64,000 nt of DNA from Spiroplasma endosymbiont of Dioctria linearis (lineage in GTDB: Bacteria > Bacillota_I > Bacilli_A > Mycoplasmatales > Mycoplasmataceae). The translations under genes and the position numbers were made by a program. The stretch spans positions 620,001-684,000 of the forward strand of contig NZ_OZ034984.1 in NCBI RefSeq assembly GCF_964030865.1, read 5' to 3'. Below are positions 9,865 to 21,103 of the stretch, piece after piece. Each line of letters starts with the position of its first letter. The stretch's first letter is position 1. Below the pieces are notes generated by a model that saw only the letters and a list, made by a program, of their open reading frames with translations, was not told the origin of the DNA and searched no databases.

Positions 9865-10542
9865 TTATTTTTTTGTTACTGCTGATCTAATTTTAATGTT
9901 TACTTTTCTTGGTTCAACTATTGAAGGTTGGAATAAAACAGTTTTTCTTGTTTTTCCTAGTTGATTACCAGCAATTTTTACTTCTTTTTTTTGATTAAAA
10001 AGACCTGAAATATCTCTTCCACCAGTAACTACAGCTACTCAGTTTTCATTTAATTTACGTTTAACTTTTGCATTTAATCAATGTAAAGCAACAACGTTAT
10101 TTACATCATCTCTTTCACCATCTTGATCGATTAAACTATAAACTCAACCGAATTCTGATGCTTGTCCATATTCGCTAACTTTAATAATTGCTCCAGCAAT
10201 ATCTTGTCTATAGATAGATGCGTTTGTTGCTGAAACTGGATCTGATTTCTCTCAAATAAATTTTTGTTGTCCATCAGTTAATTTTATATCTTTATTTATA
10301 ATTTTCTCTGGTTTTGGATCTGAAACTTTTTTTCTTGTTTGAATATGCTCAGGTCTCATTTTATTTGAAGCAGCTCTTTTAACAGCTGTTGTTTTAGGTT
10401 TTTTTGCAGTTGTTTTTTTTGCAATTAATGTTTTAGTAGTCGATTTTTTAGCAGTTGTTGATTTTTTTACTGCTACTTTTTTTGCACTTGTTGCTTTTTT
10501 TGCAGTTGTACTTTTTCCTGTTGTTGATTTTGCAGTTGCCAT
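9865..10542 (-). CDS. histone H1-like tail fused to an HNH-like domain lacking the catalytic motif
   Basis: A 225-residue basic protein. Residues 1-75 are a Lys/Ala/Thr repeat tail (KSTTAKKATSAKKVAVKKST), like histone H1 or bacterial AlgP-type tails, which normally bind DNA or RNA. Residues 100-165 look like the core of a known HNH family. Its pattern is Y-R-x-D-x-x-G-x-x-I-x-x-x-x-Y-G, then G-W-E-I-D-H, then D-D-x-x-N-x-x-A-L-H-W-x-N. Here the middle motif is G-W-V-Y-S-L, so the catalytic His and its acidic neighbours are gone, while the flanking YRQDIAGAIIKVSEYG and DDVNNVVALHWLNAKVK remain. The inference is a non-cutting nucleic-acid-binding protein, perhaps nucleoid-associated. A TATAAT at 10624-10619 may be its promoter. 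Family match is from memory. Confidence 0.6.
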
Positions 10543-10618
10543 ATAGTAACACCGTCTTTCTAATAAAAATACTAAATTTTAATAATAATTTTATTTTTTA
10601 TTATCAAAATATGATTTA

Positions 10619-10624
10619 ATTATA
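10619..10624 (-). promoter_or_regulatory. -10 element of the histone-tailed HNH-like gene
   Basis: TATAAT preceded by TG on the minus strand, 77 bases before the ATG. The rest of 10543-10688 is very AT-rich with no other recognisable signal. Confidence 0.4.
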
Positions 10625-10688
10625 CATTATTTTTTAAAACTATTCTACTCAAATAATAATAGATAAAAAAATAATATAATTTACTACA

Positions 10689-10955
10689 CTATTTTCTTAT
10701 TTTTAGTTTTTCAATAATTGTTTTATATCTCTCAACATCTTTTTTAAACAAAAAGTTTAATAAATGTCTTCTTTGAGCTACCTTTTTTAATAAACTTCTT
10801 CTTGAAGTAATATCTTTTTTATGTAAATTTAAGTGCTCTGTTAGATTTTGAATATCTTGAGTTAAAATAGCAATTTGAACTTCAGCTCTACCTGTGTCAT
10901 TTGTATTAACTCCGAATTCCTTAACAATATTTTCAATTTGTGTTTTAGAAACCAT
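10689..10955 (-). CDS. rpsO: 30S ribosomal protein S15
   Basis: An 88-residue protein of the usual S15 length. Conserved family blocks are visible: [19 protein letters not shown], the helix [20 protein letters not shown], and [16 protein letters not shown]15 binds the central domain of 16S rRNA early in 30S assembly. It has a very strong AGGGGGGTT Shine-Dalgarno site 4-10 bases before the ATG. It is third in the truB-ribF-rpsO order. The 120-base gap to ribF contains a small ATACTTTTTAAGTAT hairpin and could carry its own promoter or leader. Confidence 0.97.
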   Translation of the reverse strand: MVSKTQIENIVKEFGVNTNDTGRAEVQIAILTQDIQNLTEHLNLHKKDITSRRSLLKKVAQRRHLLNFLFKKDVERYKTIIEKLKIRK

Positions 10956-11076
10956 GTTTATAACCCCCCTATTAATCCTTGATTGAAAATTGTTCTATCA
11001 TAGAAAAGATTTAGGGTAAATCAAATCAAAGATAAAACATCAATACTTAAAAAGTATATCAAATTTAAAGGAGTTT

Positions 11077-11814
11077 TTATAATTTATTTAAAAATTCAAT
11101 ATATAATGAATCTTTTTTACTGTGTATTTTAACAATGTTGTTTTTCAATCTTATTTCTAAACTCTTACCATCAATTTCTACTAAATAAAGGCCATTAGCA
11201 ATTTCTATATTGTAGTCTTCCATTAAATAACTATCTTCACTAATTTTTTTAAATCTAGCTGTAAAGTTATCATCTATTATTTTATTAACATTGCTAATTT
11301 CTCCCTTTATTAAATTATCTTTTAAAAGTGAGGTTGAAATATTTAAAACTCTTTTAAAAACTATTATATTTTCAACTCCAAAAAAGTTTTGTAAAAAGGA
11401 AATGTTTCCTTCCCCTTTATAAGCAAATCTAAAATCATCACCTACAACTATTTTTTTGACATTTAGTGTTTCCTTTAAAAATAGACAAAAATCATTGGCA
11501 TTTAATTTAATAGATTCACTATTAACATCAATTTCAAATAGATAATCAGGTTTATAATTTCTTTCAATATTTTGATACTTATCATTTCTTGACTGTAAAG
11601 TTTTTTTTATTCCCTTTAAAAAATCTGAAACTTTTTCAGAGAATGTAATTACTGATCAAATAAAATTCTCTTCTTTAGCTATTCTTTTTGTTTCAGAAAA
11701 AATTGCTTTATGCATTTTATGAAGACCATCAAAAAAACCAATACACACAACATTTCCCTTTTCTTGCAAATTAAAATATTCACTGTTTTTAAGAAAGGTT
11801 TGATATTTAATCAT
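11077..11814 (-). CDS. ribF: RibF-type FMN adenylyltransferase, kinase domain not recognisable
   Basis: A 245-residue protein; bifunctional RibF is usually about 300-315. The N-terminal nucleotidyltransferase domain is clear: VVCIGFFDGLHKMHK at residues 22-36 corresponds to the family's FDGVHLGH, and VVGDDFRFAYKGEG (near 125) matches the GxDFRFG block. The C-terminal part after about residue 180 has none of the riboflavin kinase motifs I would expect (G-R-x-x-G-x-P-T-A-N). It therefore probably only makes FAD from FMN, or its kinase half has diverged beyond recognition. Its ATG overlaps the last 8 bases of truB (ATGATTAA), implying translational coupling. The gene contains one TGA Trp. Confidence 0.8.
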
Positions 11815-12727
11815 AATATCCATTCCTTTCAGCTTCAGTTAATTGATCTAAAGGAACCTCATCTCACAAACCTCTTTGACATTTATAAAGGTCATGGGCA
11901 ATATGTTTATAAATTGCCATTACCTCTTTAGAGTCATTAATAATAAAAATTATTGGATAATTAATACCATTTAAACTAATTGCCTTACCTTGTTTAATAT
12001 CTCTAATTCTATGATATTCAATTAGTGTATGTTCATTTTTCATTAAAGCATCATACATAGACATTAGATCCTTTTGTTCTATTTGTTCTATCTCTTTTGC
12101 ATCAGCTAAATTTAAACCTCCAGAAGATGTTCTTTCTAATTGACAAACCGTTGCAATTGTTTCTAAATCCTTTGCAAAATCTGTAACTAAACTTCTAATA
12201 TAGGTTCCTTTACTACATCTAACATTTAATTTAATTGTTCCCAATTTTTGATTAAATTCTATTAACTCACAGCTTTTAATAGTAACCTTTTTTGGTTTAA
12301 TTTCAACTTCCTGTTGTTTTCTTGCATATTCATATAGTTTTTTCCCATTCACTTTAACTGCTGAATATATTGGTGGATACTGATCATAAATATAGCCATT
12401 ATATTTATTAACAACTTCTTTTACTAGAGACTTTGAAATTTTTTTATATTCCTCTTCTTGTACTACTTTTCCTGTAATATCTTGTGAATCAGTATGTATA
12501 AACAGCTTCATTGTTACAATATAACTTTTGTCACTACTTAAAATATAATTTGATATTTTTGTTGCTTGATTGATTAAAATTACCATCAGTCCTGTTGCTA
12601 GAGGGTCCAATGTTCCAGCATGACCAATTTTTTTAATATTAAATTTTCGCTTAATATTTTGAATTAAATCATTTGAAGTAATTCCTTCTGGTTTGCGTAC
12701 TAAAAGTATTCCTGATTTACCATCCAT
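11807..12727 (-). CDS. truB: tRNA pseudouridine-55 synthase TruB
   Basis: A 306-residue enzyme forming pseudouridine 55 in the T loop of tRNAs. The catalytic motif is IGHAGTLDPLATGLMVI, with the active Asp in G-T-L-D-P near residue 38-42. The nearby YPPIYSAVKVNGKKLYEYAR block and the CSKGTYIRSLVTDFAKDL block are family hallmarks. The C-terminal domain is short. The start at 12727 was chosen over an in-frame ATG 14 codons upstream because TTGGAGGAAATAAAATG supplies a strong Shine-Dalgarno site. The true end, DEVPLDQLTEAERNGYYD, needs TGA read as Trp. It heads the truB-ribF-rpsO group and overlaps ribF by 8 bases. Confidence 0.95.
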
Positions 12728-12805
12728 TTTATTTCCTCCAAAAAATTTCCTATATTTATTATTACACATAACCCATTATTGCTATAAAAATAATTTCTAA
12801 AAATA

Positions 12806-12814
12806 TGTTATAAT
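12806..12814 (+). promoter_or_regulatory. extended -10 promoter (TGTTATAAT)
   Basis: TG-N-TATAAT on the plus strand, 30 bases before the ATG at 12845. This is one of the best promoters in the window. The truB promoter must lie on the other strand of the same 117-base spacer. Confidence 0.65.
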
Positions 12815-12844
12815 ATACTAAGTTAAAGAACTTAGGGGATTATT

Positions 12845-13375
12845 ATGCGTAGAAAATCAGATTTTTATAAAAGTATTGAAAATGAATTTAAGATTATTTC
12901 TGAAAAGGAACATTTAAATAGTTCAGGTAATCCTGTAAATAATCTTAATACAAAAATGTTTTATTTATTAAAACATCACTTTAACTCATTTGAAGAATTT
13001 GATCAAGCAATAATAGAAGAAATTTCAAATACACTACAATCACTTGAAGAAGTAATTGTAAAAAAAGCACTTTCTTTTCAAAGACTAGCAAAAGAGGTAT
13101 TCAGCGAAAATATTAATCCACAAAAATGAGTGGATTTTGCTCAAAAAGAAGCACAAGCTTTAAGTTATGAAATGTATGATGAAAGTGAAATTAAATATTT
13201 AAGACATTTTCATATTGTTTGACTTACATGAGTTTATTGTGATGAAGAATTAAAAAAATTAAGAATTAAGGCAAGTAGAGATGTTTATAATAACATTGGT
13301 CAAGTTGAAAAGGATTATATGAGAAAACGTGCTCAAATATTAAAAGACCATAATGGTGGAACTGATAAGTGATAA
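12845..13375 (+). CDS. conserved hypothetical protein of Mollicutes type
   Basis: A 176-residue soluble, mostly helical protein; TTAGGGGA lies before the ATG. The last codon is TGA (Trp) followed by TAA. The N-terminal half has a leucine-rich amphipathic stretch (FDQAIIEEISNTLQSLEEVIV). The C-terminal half contains the Trp-rich block HFHIVWLTWVYCDEELKKL and a basic tail (DYMRKRAQILKDHN). It has no signal peptide, membrane segment or enzyme motif that I can recognise. It may belong to the Mollicutes-restricted MG284/MPN403 group, but that is only a guess from its general character. It stands alone between an extended -10 promoter and a strong terminator. Confidence 0.7.
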
Positions 13376-13395
13376 AAATAATTTATTAGTAATAT

Positions 13396-13437
13396 AAAAA
13401 AGTTGTATTAGATTATCTAACTAATACAACTTTTTTT
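13396..13437 (+). terminator. terminator of the 12845-13375 gene
   Basis: A 16-bp perfect stem, AAAAAAGTTGTATTAG with CTAATACAACTTTTTT, and a 9-base loop, ending in seven T residues. It lies 20 bases after the stop. Confidence 0.85.
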
Positions 13438-13453
13438 ATATTTTGTTTAAATT

Positions 13454-13482
13454 AAAAAAACCTTTTAAAGAAAGGGTTTTTT
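13454..13482 (-). terminator. terminator of the first GH18-like gene
   Basis: AAAAAACCTTT/AAAGGGTTTTTT around a short loop, with one G-T pair. It lies 26 bases beyond the stop of the minus-strand GH18-like gene and is back to back with the previous terminator. Confidence 0.7.
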
Positions 13483-13507
13483 AATATTATTTTTAAGCAG
13501 AATATTA

Positions 13508-16480
13508 TTATCCTTTTAATTTTCTATACTCAGGTTTTGGATTTTTTAAAGACTTCGTTCAATCCCCTGCAAATGCTCTAGCGAAATCATATTCCTCTAA
13601 ATATGCTAAACCATGAGTTAATAAACTTTTATTAACTGGTTTTTTAGAATGAACATCTAATCCTCTATCATCATTCATTGATCACATTCCAATATATCCT
13701 AAACCAACATTATGACTTCAGTTATACAATTCTTTTGCATCTTCTTCAGTAAATACGCCTAGAACTGTATCATTAACACCAATCATTGGAGTTGCTCCAA
13801 TTAATTTATAAAGACCTTGGTTTCCAATTGAAACTTTTCCATAATTTTTTTCAATTGAAGTTGCTAAGTTATTTTTTGTAGCATTTACTGCTTCTCTTGC
13901 TAAATCAAAGTTAGTTAATCCATCTTTGATTGCTTGTGCATAAATTGGGTCCCCATAGTCCATTAACATTAAATTAACTACTGGTAGATCTTTTTCATCT
14001 AATCCAGCTTTTTTAAATTCTTCAACAAATATATTCATTACACGATAACCAACAGAAGTTAAACCGGTAGGCAATACTGGTAAAGTTACTGAAAAGTCTC
14101 ATGATTTATCTTCTTTTTTCATTTCAGCAATTGTTGCTGCCAATAATCTATTATCTTCATCTAATTCTTGAGCATGTCCTTCAATATCAAAATCAATTGC
14201 TTTTGGCATTTTAACATTTTTGCCTTTTTTGTTAGCTAATTTTACCAATGAATCTTGATAACGAATTAGACCTTCTTTAAGATCTTTTTTTGCTTTTTCA
14301 GGACTATTTGGATTTAATTTATTTGCTAAAGTTCAAGGATTTTTTTCTGTAAATCCACCTGTAGTTGCTCCACCATAAGCTACTTTTATATTTTCAAAGG
14401 TATTTTGATCTGCAAATGGTTTTAAAATTTTATCTCAAAGTTGATTGCTTTCTCATCAGTCAAAACCTTCAGTCCCTGTTTCACTACCTGCAATTGATAA
14501 ATCTAAGTAATCACCATGATTATTTACTTGTTGCACAAAAGCTAATGTTAAGTGGTCAAGTCCATTAACACTAGAAGTAATATTTTGCATATTATTTCCT
14601 TCATATAACCCAGCATCTAAATAAGGTGAGAAATATGTTGATTTATTTGCTTTTGTTTTTTTAGTAATTGAAGATTTTCTATTTGGATTTGCATCACTTC
14701 ATTTTGTATATAGACTTTTTCCAGGTCCAGTTGGAGGCATAATTGCTTCTCCTCCACTAGATCCTGCTCCAGGTCCAGGGTTTGTTCCCCCACCACCTTC
14801 TCATGAAGGTCCTTCTCAATTACCAGGATTTTCTAAATTGTCTAATGCTTTATTTGCTTGAATATCATTTTTATAATCAATAGCCTTTAACTCCTTAATA
14901 ACTTCCTCTTTATCTGTAATTTCTTTTGGAATAGCATTTGCTAATAAATTTCCATTCAATGCTTCTGCATATGTAAATTGTTTGAAACCTGAGCCAGATC
15001 TAATGTTTTGATCTAATGCATTTTGGTCAGCTTGAGCTGGACCTGTTAATCCATTATCTTGAAAATGACTTGGTACATCTCTTGAAATATAGAACATTCC
15101 TAAACCACCAAATTCCTCTTTAACAGCTCAAGTTCTTAATTCAGCTGCATCTTTTGGAGTAAAGTTATAAGCAGCAGCTTCAGCTCTTCTTCCAATTCAA
15201 GGAGTGATTTTAATTCTTTTTTTCATGTAACTTAGATCTTTTTCATCTCCATTTGTTACTTTATTTATTTCCATTCAATTTTGTGCTGATTGTAAAGCTC
15301 CATCTTGGATTTGCTTTAATTCTCAATCACTATCAGTATTAACATCATTTGGCACAGTTAGATAACCTGTAACTAAATTTAATCTAAAATTAATACCTAA
15401 ATATTTTGTAAAGTTATATAAAGGATAAATTTCATCACCTAATAAATTTAAATTATTAACTCCCTTATCTCCAAAACCAGGATGTAATGCAAGACCATCT
15501 TCTGTAGACATTACAAGTGATAATTGGAAATCATAACTTAAATCTTTTTCAATTAAAATTTTTAAAGCACTAGCCAATAGTATTTGTGAATCTAAGTAAT
15601 CTCCTTGACGTGATAAATACGGTGCTGCAAAATAAAAATCAAACTTTTTAGTACCATATTTTTTTCCAACATTTTCAATTACTTCTGCCAATTCTTCTGG
15701 AGTTTTATTATTTTGTCAAGCGGAATGCCATAAAGAATTGGCAAAAGGTCCAAAAGAAATTCTTACATTTTCTGGATTTAAATTCCCACCATCATTATGA
15801 CTTGTTATTTTTGTTTTAGAACTTTTTTTTGTTCAATCTCTATATCTATCATTAAATCATTTAGCATATTCAGTTTCTTCACCTTCTTTAGCTAAAATTC
15901 CTTTTCCATCACCTTTTGAAGGTCCAGCATTTCACATTGGAACTAAATCACCAGTATCTGCTGCATTTTGCATAAATCCTAATGTTACTTCTGAATTTTG
16001 TGTAATAACATTTTCTTTACCAGCTATTTCACCTAAGTCATTATAAATAATATTTTTTCCATTTAAACTTTTTTCTGCTTCAGCTCTTGTACCTTGACTT
16101 TTTCCTTTATCTTTCATCAAGTATTCTGCTGTATCTTCAACAATTCCCATATCTGCATAGGGAGAGAAAATAAACTCATCAGAGTTAATTGTTAATTTTT
16201 CAACACCTGCTAAAGAAGATCTATCTTCTTCTTTAATAACTCCATAAGTTAAACTATTTTTATTTGTATTTTTTGTTAATAAGTCCTTTGATATTTGCTT
16301 TTTAACACTATTTTGTTTTATAGTATTAATTTCATTATTTATGTTTCCATTACCTTTTCATTGTTCACCTGTTTCAAAAGTTTTGTCTTTTGCATCCATT
16401 ACATTTCCACAAGCTACAACTGAACCACCAGCAGATACAACTAAGCTTGTACTTGCTAATAAATTTAATAATTTTTTCAT
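13508..16480 (-). CDS. two-domain GH18 chitinase-like lipoprotein A
   Basis: A 990-residue lipoprotein. The signal peptide MKKLLNLLASTSLVVSAGG ends in lipobox V-V-A-C, with acylated Cys24. Two related domains follow, each opening with FSPYxDxG and an LTLGF/LTLAF strand. The second (about 610-985) keeps the GH18 catalytic signature D-F-D-I-E-G near residue 765, with an SxGG-like loop VAYGGATTGG before it. In the first (about 110-490) the same position reads D-F-Y-F-A-A, so the catalytic Glu is missing. A Gly/Pro/Ser-rich linker (GGGGTNPGPGAGSSGG) joins them. GH18 enzymes cleave chitin or related GlcNAc polymers outside the cell, which fits an insect associate. A paralogue follows upstream. AAGGACAAAAT precedes the ATG. 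Confidence 0.8.
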
Positions 16481-16882
16481 ATTTTGTCCTTATCCATTTA
16501 GTATAGAATATTACTAATATTTTTATTATATCTAAAAAGTATTTATTTTTCAAAAATATTTTTATAAATTAAAAATATTTCTATAAGGATAAATATCATT
16601 ATAAAAGAAAAAACTCCTTTTTAAAAGAGTTTTTGATTTTTAAACTAGAGTTTATACCTGTTTTTAGCAATTTTATGTTCTGGCTTAGGATTTTTCAATG
16701 AACTTGTTCAATCTCCAGTAAAGGCTCTAGCAAAGTCATATTCTTCCAAATAAGCTAAACCATGAGTTAATAAACTTTTGTTTATTGGCTTTTTAGTATG
16801 AACATCTAATCCTCTATCATCATTCATTGATCACATTCCAATATATCCTAAACCAACATTGTGGCTTCAATTATACAATTCT
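13559..16882. repeat. long direct repeat formed by the two GH18-like genes
   Basis: The 3' parts of the two genes align base for base with an offset of about 3149. Example: the 60 bases from 13651 and from 16800 appear identical. Similar blocks recur through the second domains, so the genes are a tandem duplication with homology long enough for RecA-mediated exchange. Confidence 0.75.
16608..16636 (-). terminator. terminator between the two GH18-like genes
   Basis: AAAAACTC/GAGTTTTT stem with a 10-base loop, 9 bases beyond the stop of lipoprotein B. The T run on the minus strand is interrupted after five bases. Confidence 0.65.
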
Positions 16883-19632
16883 TTTGCATCTTCTTCAGTA
16901 AATACACCTCAAACTGTATCATTAACTCCAATCATTGGAGTTGCCCCAATTAATTTATAAAGTCCTTCATTACCAATTGAAACTTTTCCATAATTACTTT
17001 CAATTGAAGTTGCTAAGTTATTTTTTGTAGCATTTACTGCTTGTTTTGCTAAATCAAAGTTAGTTAATCCATCTTTGATAGCTTGTACATAAATCGGATC
17101 ACCATAGTCCATTAACATTAAGTTAACAACTGGTATATCAGCTTGGCTTAATCCTGCTTTTTTAAATTCTTCAACAAATATATTCATTACACGATAACCA
17201 ACAGAAGTTAAACCTGTAGGCAATACTGGTAAAGTTAATGAGAAATCTCAATCCTTATCTTCTTTTTTCATTTCAGCAATTGTTGCTGCCAACAATCTAT
17301 TATCCTCATCTAATTCTTGAGCATGTCCTTCAATATCAAAGTCAATTGCTTTTGGCATATTAACATCTTTATAACCATTTTTATTAGCTAAATTAACTAA
17401 TGATTCTTGATAGCCAATTAAAGATTTTTTAAGTTCTTCTTTTGCTGTTAGTGTATTTTTAGCAAACAATTTATTTGCTAAAGTTCAAGGATTTTTATCT
17501 GTAAATCCACCTGTAGTTGCTCCACCATAAGCCACTTTAATATTTTCAAATTTATTTTGCTTTGCCATTGGTTCTAAAATTTTACCTCAGAATTGACTGT
17601 TTTCTCATCACTCAAAACCTTCAGTACCTGTTTCACTACCTGCAATTGATAAATCTAAGTAGTCACCATGGTTATTAACTTGTTGTACAAAGGCTAGTGT
17701 TAGGTGATCAAATCCGTTAACACTAGAAGTAATATTTTGCATATTATTTCCTTCATATAATCCAGCATCTAAATATGGAGAAAAATAAGTAAAACTGTTA
17801 GATTTTGTTTTTTTAGTAATTGAAGAAGTTCTATTCGGATTTGACTCACTTCATTTTGTATAAAGACTTTTTCCAGGTCCAGTTGGAGGTGCAATAACCT
17901 CTCCACCATTTCCTCCACCTGTTCCAGGTCCAGGGTTTGTTCCCCCACCACCTTCTCATGAAGGGCCTTCTCAACTACCACCAGTTTCTAAATTATCCAA
18001 AGATGTATTAGCTAGAATATCTTCATGATAATCAATTCCACCAATTTTTTTAATTCCATCTTTATCTTTTTCCTCAATTACTGGTACTGTTTCACCTGAA
18101 ATTGTTCCATTTAAAGCTTTTGCATATGTAAATTGTTCAAAACCTGTACCTGATCTAATATTTTGATCTAGTGCATTTCTGTCAGCTTGTGCAGGACCTG
18201 TTGCGCCATTGTCTAAAAATTCACTTGGTACATCTCTTGATATATAAAACATTCCTAAACCACCAAAGTTTTGTTCTTTTGCTCAAACTCTTAAATCAGC
18301 TGCATTTTTAGGTGTAAAGTTATATGCTGCTGCTTCAGCTCTTCTTCCAATTCAAGGAGTGATTTTAATTCTTTTATTTACAAATTTTTTATCTTTTGAT
18401 ACACCATTTATAATATTATTTAATTTATTTCAATTTTGTGCTGATTGTAAAGCTCCATTTTTAACAATTTCTAACTCTCAATCACTATCAGTATTAACAT
18501 CATTTGGTACAGTTAAGTAACCTGTAACTAAATTTAATCTAAAGTTCATTCCTAAATATTTTGTAAAGTTATATAATGGATATATCTCATCACCTATTAA
18601 ATTTAAGTTTACTTGACCATGTTCTCCAAAACCAGGAGCTAATGCAACTCCATCTTTTGTTGACATTACAAGTGATAATTGAAAATCATAAGTTGGGTCA
18701 CTTTCAATTAATATTTTTAAAGCACTTGCTAATAATTTTTGTGAATCAGCATAATCTCCTCTAGCTGATAAATATGGTGCTGCAAAATAGAAATCAAATT
18801 TTTTAGTATCGTATCTATATCCAACTGCTTTAATAACTTGCGCTAACTCTTCTGGAGTCTTGTTATTTTGTCATGCTGTATGTCACAATGAATTAGCAAA
18901 AGGTCCAAATGAAATTCTTACATTTTCTGGATTTAATTGCCCACCTTTTCCTTTTATTTTTTCACTTCCATTTTTATCTTGCCCAGTTCAATTTCTGTAT
19001 CTGTCATTAAATCATTGAGCATATTCAGTTTCTTTGCCTTTTTCAGCTAAGATTCCTTTACCATCTCCTTTTGATGGACCAGCATTTCACATCGGAACTA
19101 ACTCACCTGTGTCTGCTGCATTTTGCATAAATCCTAATGTTACTTCTGAATCATTAGTTATAACTGTTGAGTCTTCAGCAATTTGTCCTAAGTCATTATA
19201 AACAACATTGTTTTTTAAACTTTTTTCTGCAACATCTCTAGTTCCCTGACTTTTACCTTTTTCTTTCATCAAGTACTCTGCTGTATCTTCAACAATTCCC
19301 ATATCTGCATAAGGTGAAAATACAAATTCCCCATCATTAACTGTTAAAATATCTTTATTTGCTAAAGAAGATCTATCTTTTTCTTCAATAGTAGCATATG
19401 TTGAACTTTTAATACTTGTATTTTTTATCAACAAATCCTTAGAGATTTGCTTTTTAATGCTATTTTCTTTTAGCTTAGAAACCTCTTGATTAATAGCTCC
19501 ATTACCTTTTCATTTTGCTCCAGTTTCATAGTCTTTATCATCTTTATCTAAGTTACTTGTACAAGCAACAACAGAAGATCCTGCTGAAACTGATAAAGTT
19601 ACAGTTGCTAATAAATTTAATAATTTTTTCAT
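16645..19632 (-). CDS. two-domain GH18 chitinase-like lipoprotein B
   Basis: A 995-residue paralogue of the downstream lipoprotein A, colinear over its whole length. Its signal peptide ends in lipobox V-V-A-C with Cys24. The first domain again has D-F-Y-F-A-A where a catalytic GH18 has DxDxE. The second keeps D-F-D-I-E-G near residue 766, the AYGGATTGG loop and the LMLMDYGDPIY strand that should carry the substrate-binding Asp/Tyr. The two genes share stretches of near-identical DNA, e.g. about 60 identical bases at 16800-16860 and 13651-13711. They differ most in the N-terminal 100 residues and the region before the linker. It has its own terminator and probably its own promoter. Extracellular glycan cleavage or binding is inferred. 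Confidence 0.8.
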
Positions 19633-19767
19633 AGATTGTCCATCCTTTTTATATCATTATTTTTTGTACTATTAATTTAATTATATAAAATAGAAAGGTC
19701 ATAATTAGGAACATTTAAGATATAAAAATATTTTAGTTAAAATATGAAAGCTAAAATAATTTTAGAG

Positions 19768-21102
19768 TTAATTATCGTTTTTTATAACTCATTGTTCTTC
19801 ACCTATTTTATTAATAGACTCAATTATTAAAGAAACCAGCTGCTCAATTTGATAATTTGAATAAAAAGGATATTTTCTATCAAAATAAGGCTGCATATAT
19901 TTTAATTTTGTATTATATTTTGTAAGTCATTGATTGGCAATGTCATTAAGTTCTGTCATTGCTTCTCTTTGTTTTCTAGATTTAATTTCACTTTTTAAAT
20001 CTGAGTTTAATTGACCATATAATTCATTTGATTTTAAAGTTAATCATTTTTGAAACATAGCATAATTTGATACACCGCTTTGAATAACAGGAGAAACTAT
20101 GTATCTATGTCTATAATTTTTAAACTTTTCTCATGAGGTATTTGAGACTCCATTTTCATTCGATAAGTTGTTTTGAATATATGTCTTATGTTCTATCAAA
20201 TTAGTATCAAATAGTTTGATAGTAGATAAGTAATCAATAGGTAATTTGAAATTTGAGTTAGTATTTACTGAATATCGAGAAATACCTTCAAAAATCTCCT
20301 CATTTTCAAAATTAAATTGATTAAAGTAATAAGTATTTATTGAGTCCAATTTTATAAAAATAAAATTAGTTAAATCAAAAAAACTAATGTTTCTTTTTAT
20401 TCATTTCCTTAAATTCTCAGTTTTCATAAATTGATCGATATTCATTTCTAACTCTCTTTTTATATATCGCTCATAAATAAAGGACTCTAATGATTTTGAA
20501 ACATATTCATTAAATCACCTTAATAAATAATAGTCTGCATCATATGAATAATTAAACTCATTTTTCATTGTGTAGTTTATAAGTCTTTTTAAATTAACTA
20601 ATAATCCTGAACTTAATTTATTAACATTCTTAAAATCCTTTGTTAGTTTTAATACTATATCATTTTCTTTAATTCCATTACGATTTACCCAGTATATTGA
20701 TTCATTATTTACCATGCTAGCAATTACAGAAACAATTCTAAAGTTTATCTTTACATTTTTATAATTGAAAACTAAATTTATATAATTCTTATCTGTATGG
20801 ATTTCAGGAACAACCTTATATGTTTTTGAAACTCTTAATATTGTTTCACTTAAATCTGATATTTTAATTAAAGAAGCACTTAGATATTTAACTGCACAAA
20901 GATCAAGATTAATTACATTATTTATTTTCATATATGAATGATATGCAAAATCACCAACTTTTTTTAAATGAATTTTTTCATTTAAAAAAAGTTGTTTTAA
21001 TTCCTTAAAATAGGAATTTATTTTAGTTGTAAATGTCTGCTCTTCTAGAGTTAAGATTTTTACTGTTTTATTAAATTTTCATATATCTTTATTTAATTTC
21101 AT
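19768..21102 (-). CDS. nucleotidyltransferase-fold-like protein, motif-degenerate
   Basis: A 444-residue protein without signal peptide or membrane segment. Residues 49-73, VGDFAYHS then INNVINLDLCAVKY, line up with HGSFATGELYNF then KELNIDLLAIKY in the gene just upstream. In polymerase-beta-type nucleotidyltransferases this region is h-G-S followed by D-x-D. Here the Ser is Asp and the first Asp is Asn, and the third acidic position (VKINFRIVSV) is also lost. The remaining 350 residues are basic, helical and rich in Tyr, Phe and Asn, which fits RNA or nucleotide binding but proves nothing. The ATG lies one base after the stop of the partner gene, so the two are translated together. Function unknown. 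Confidence 0.55.
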
Positions 21103-21103
21103 A

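Noticed and set aside
11710-11931. Short plus-strand coding frames opposite ribF and truB, and similar ones opposite nusA, infB, lipoproteins and tig
   Set aside because: They lie fully inside longer recognised genes on the other strand, have no ribosome sites and show no family motif.
15323-19434. Several separate chitinase-like gene fragments
   Set aside because: With TGA as Trp they join into two full-length lipoproteins with signal peptides and matching ends.
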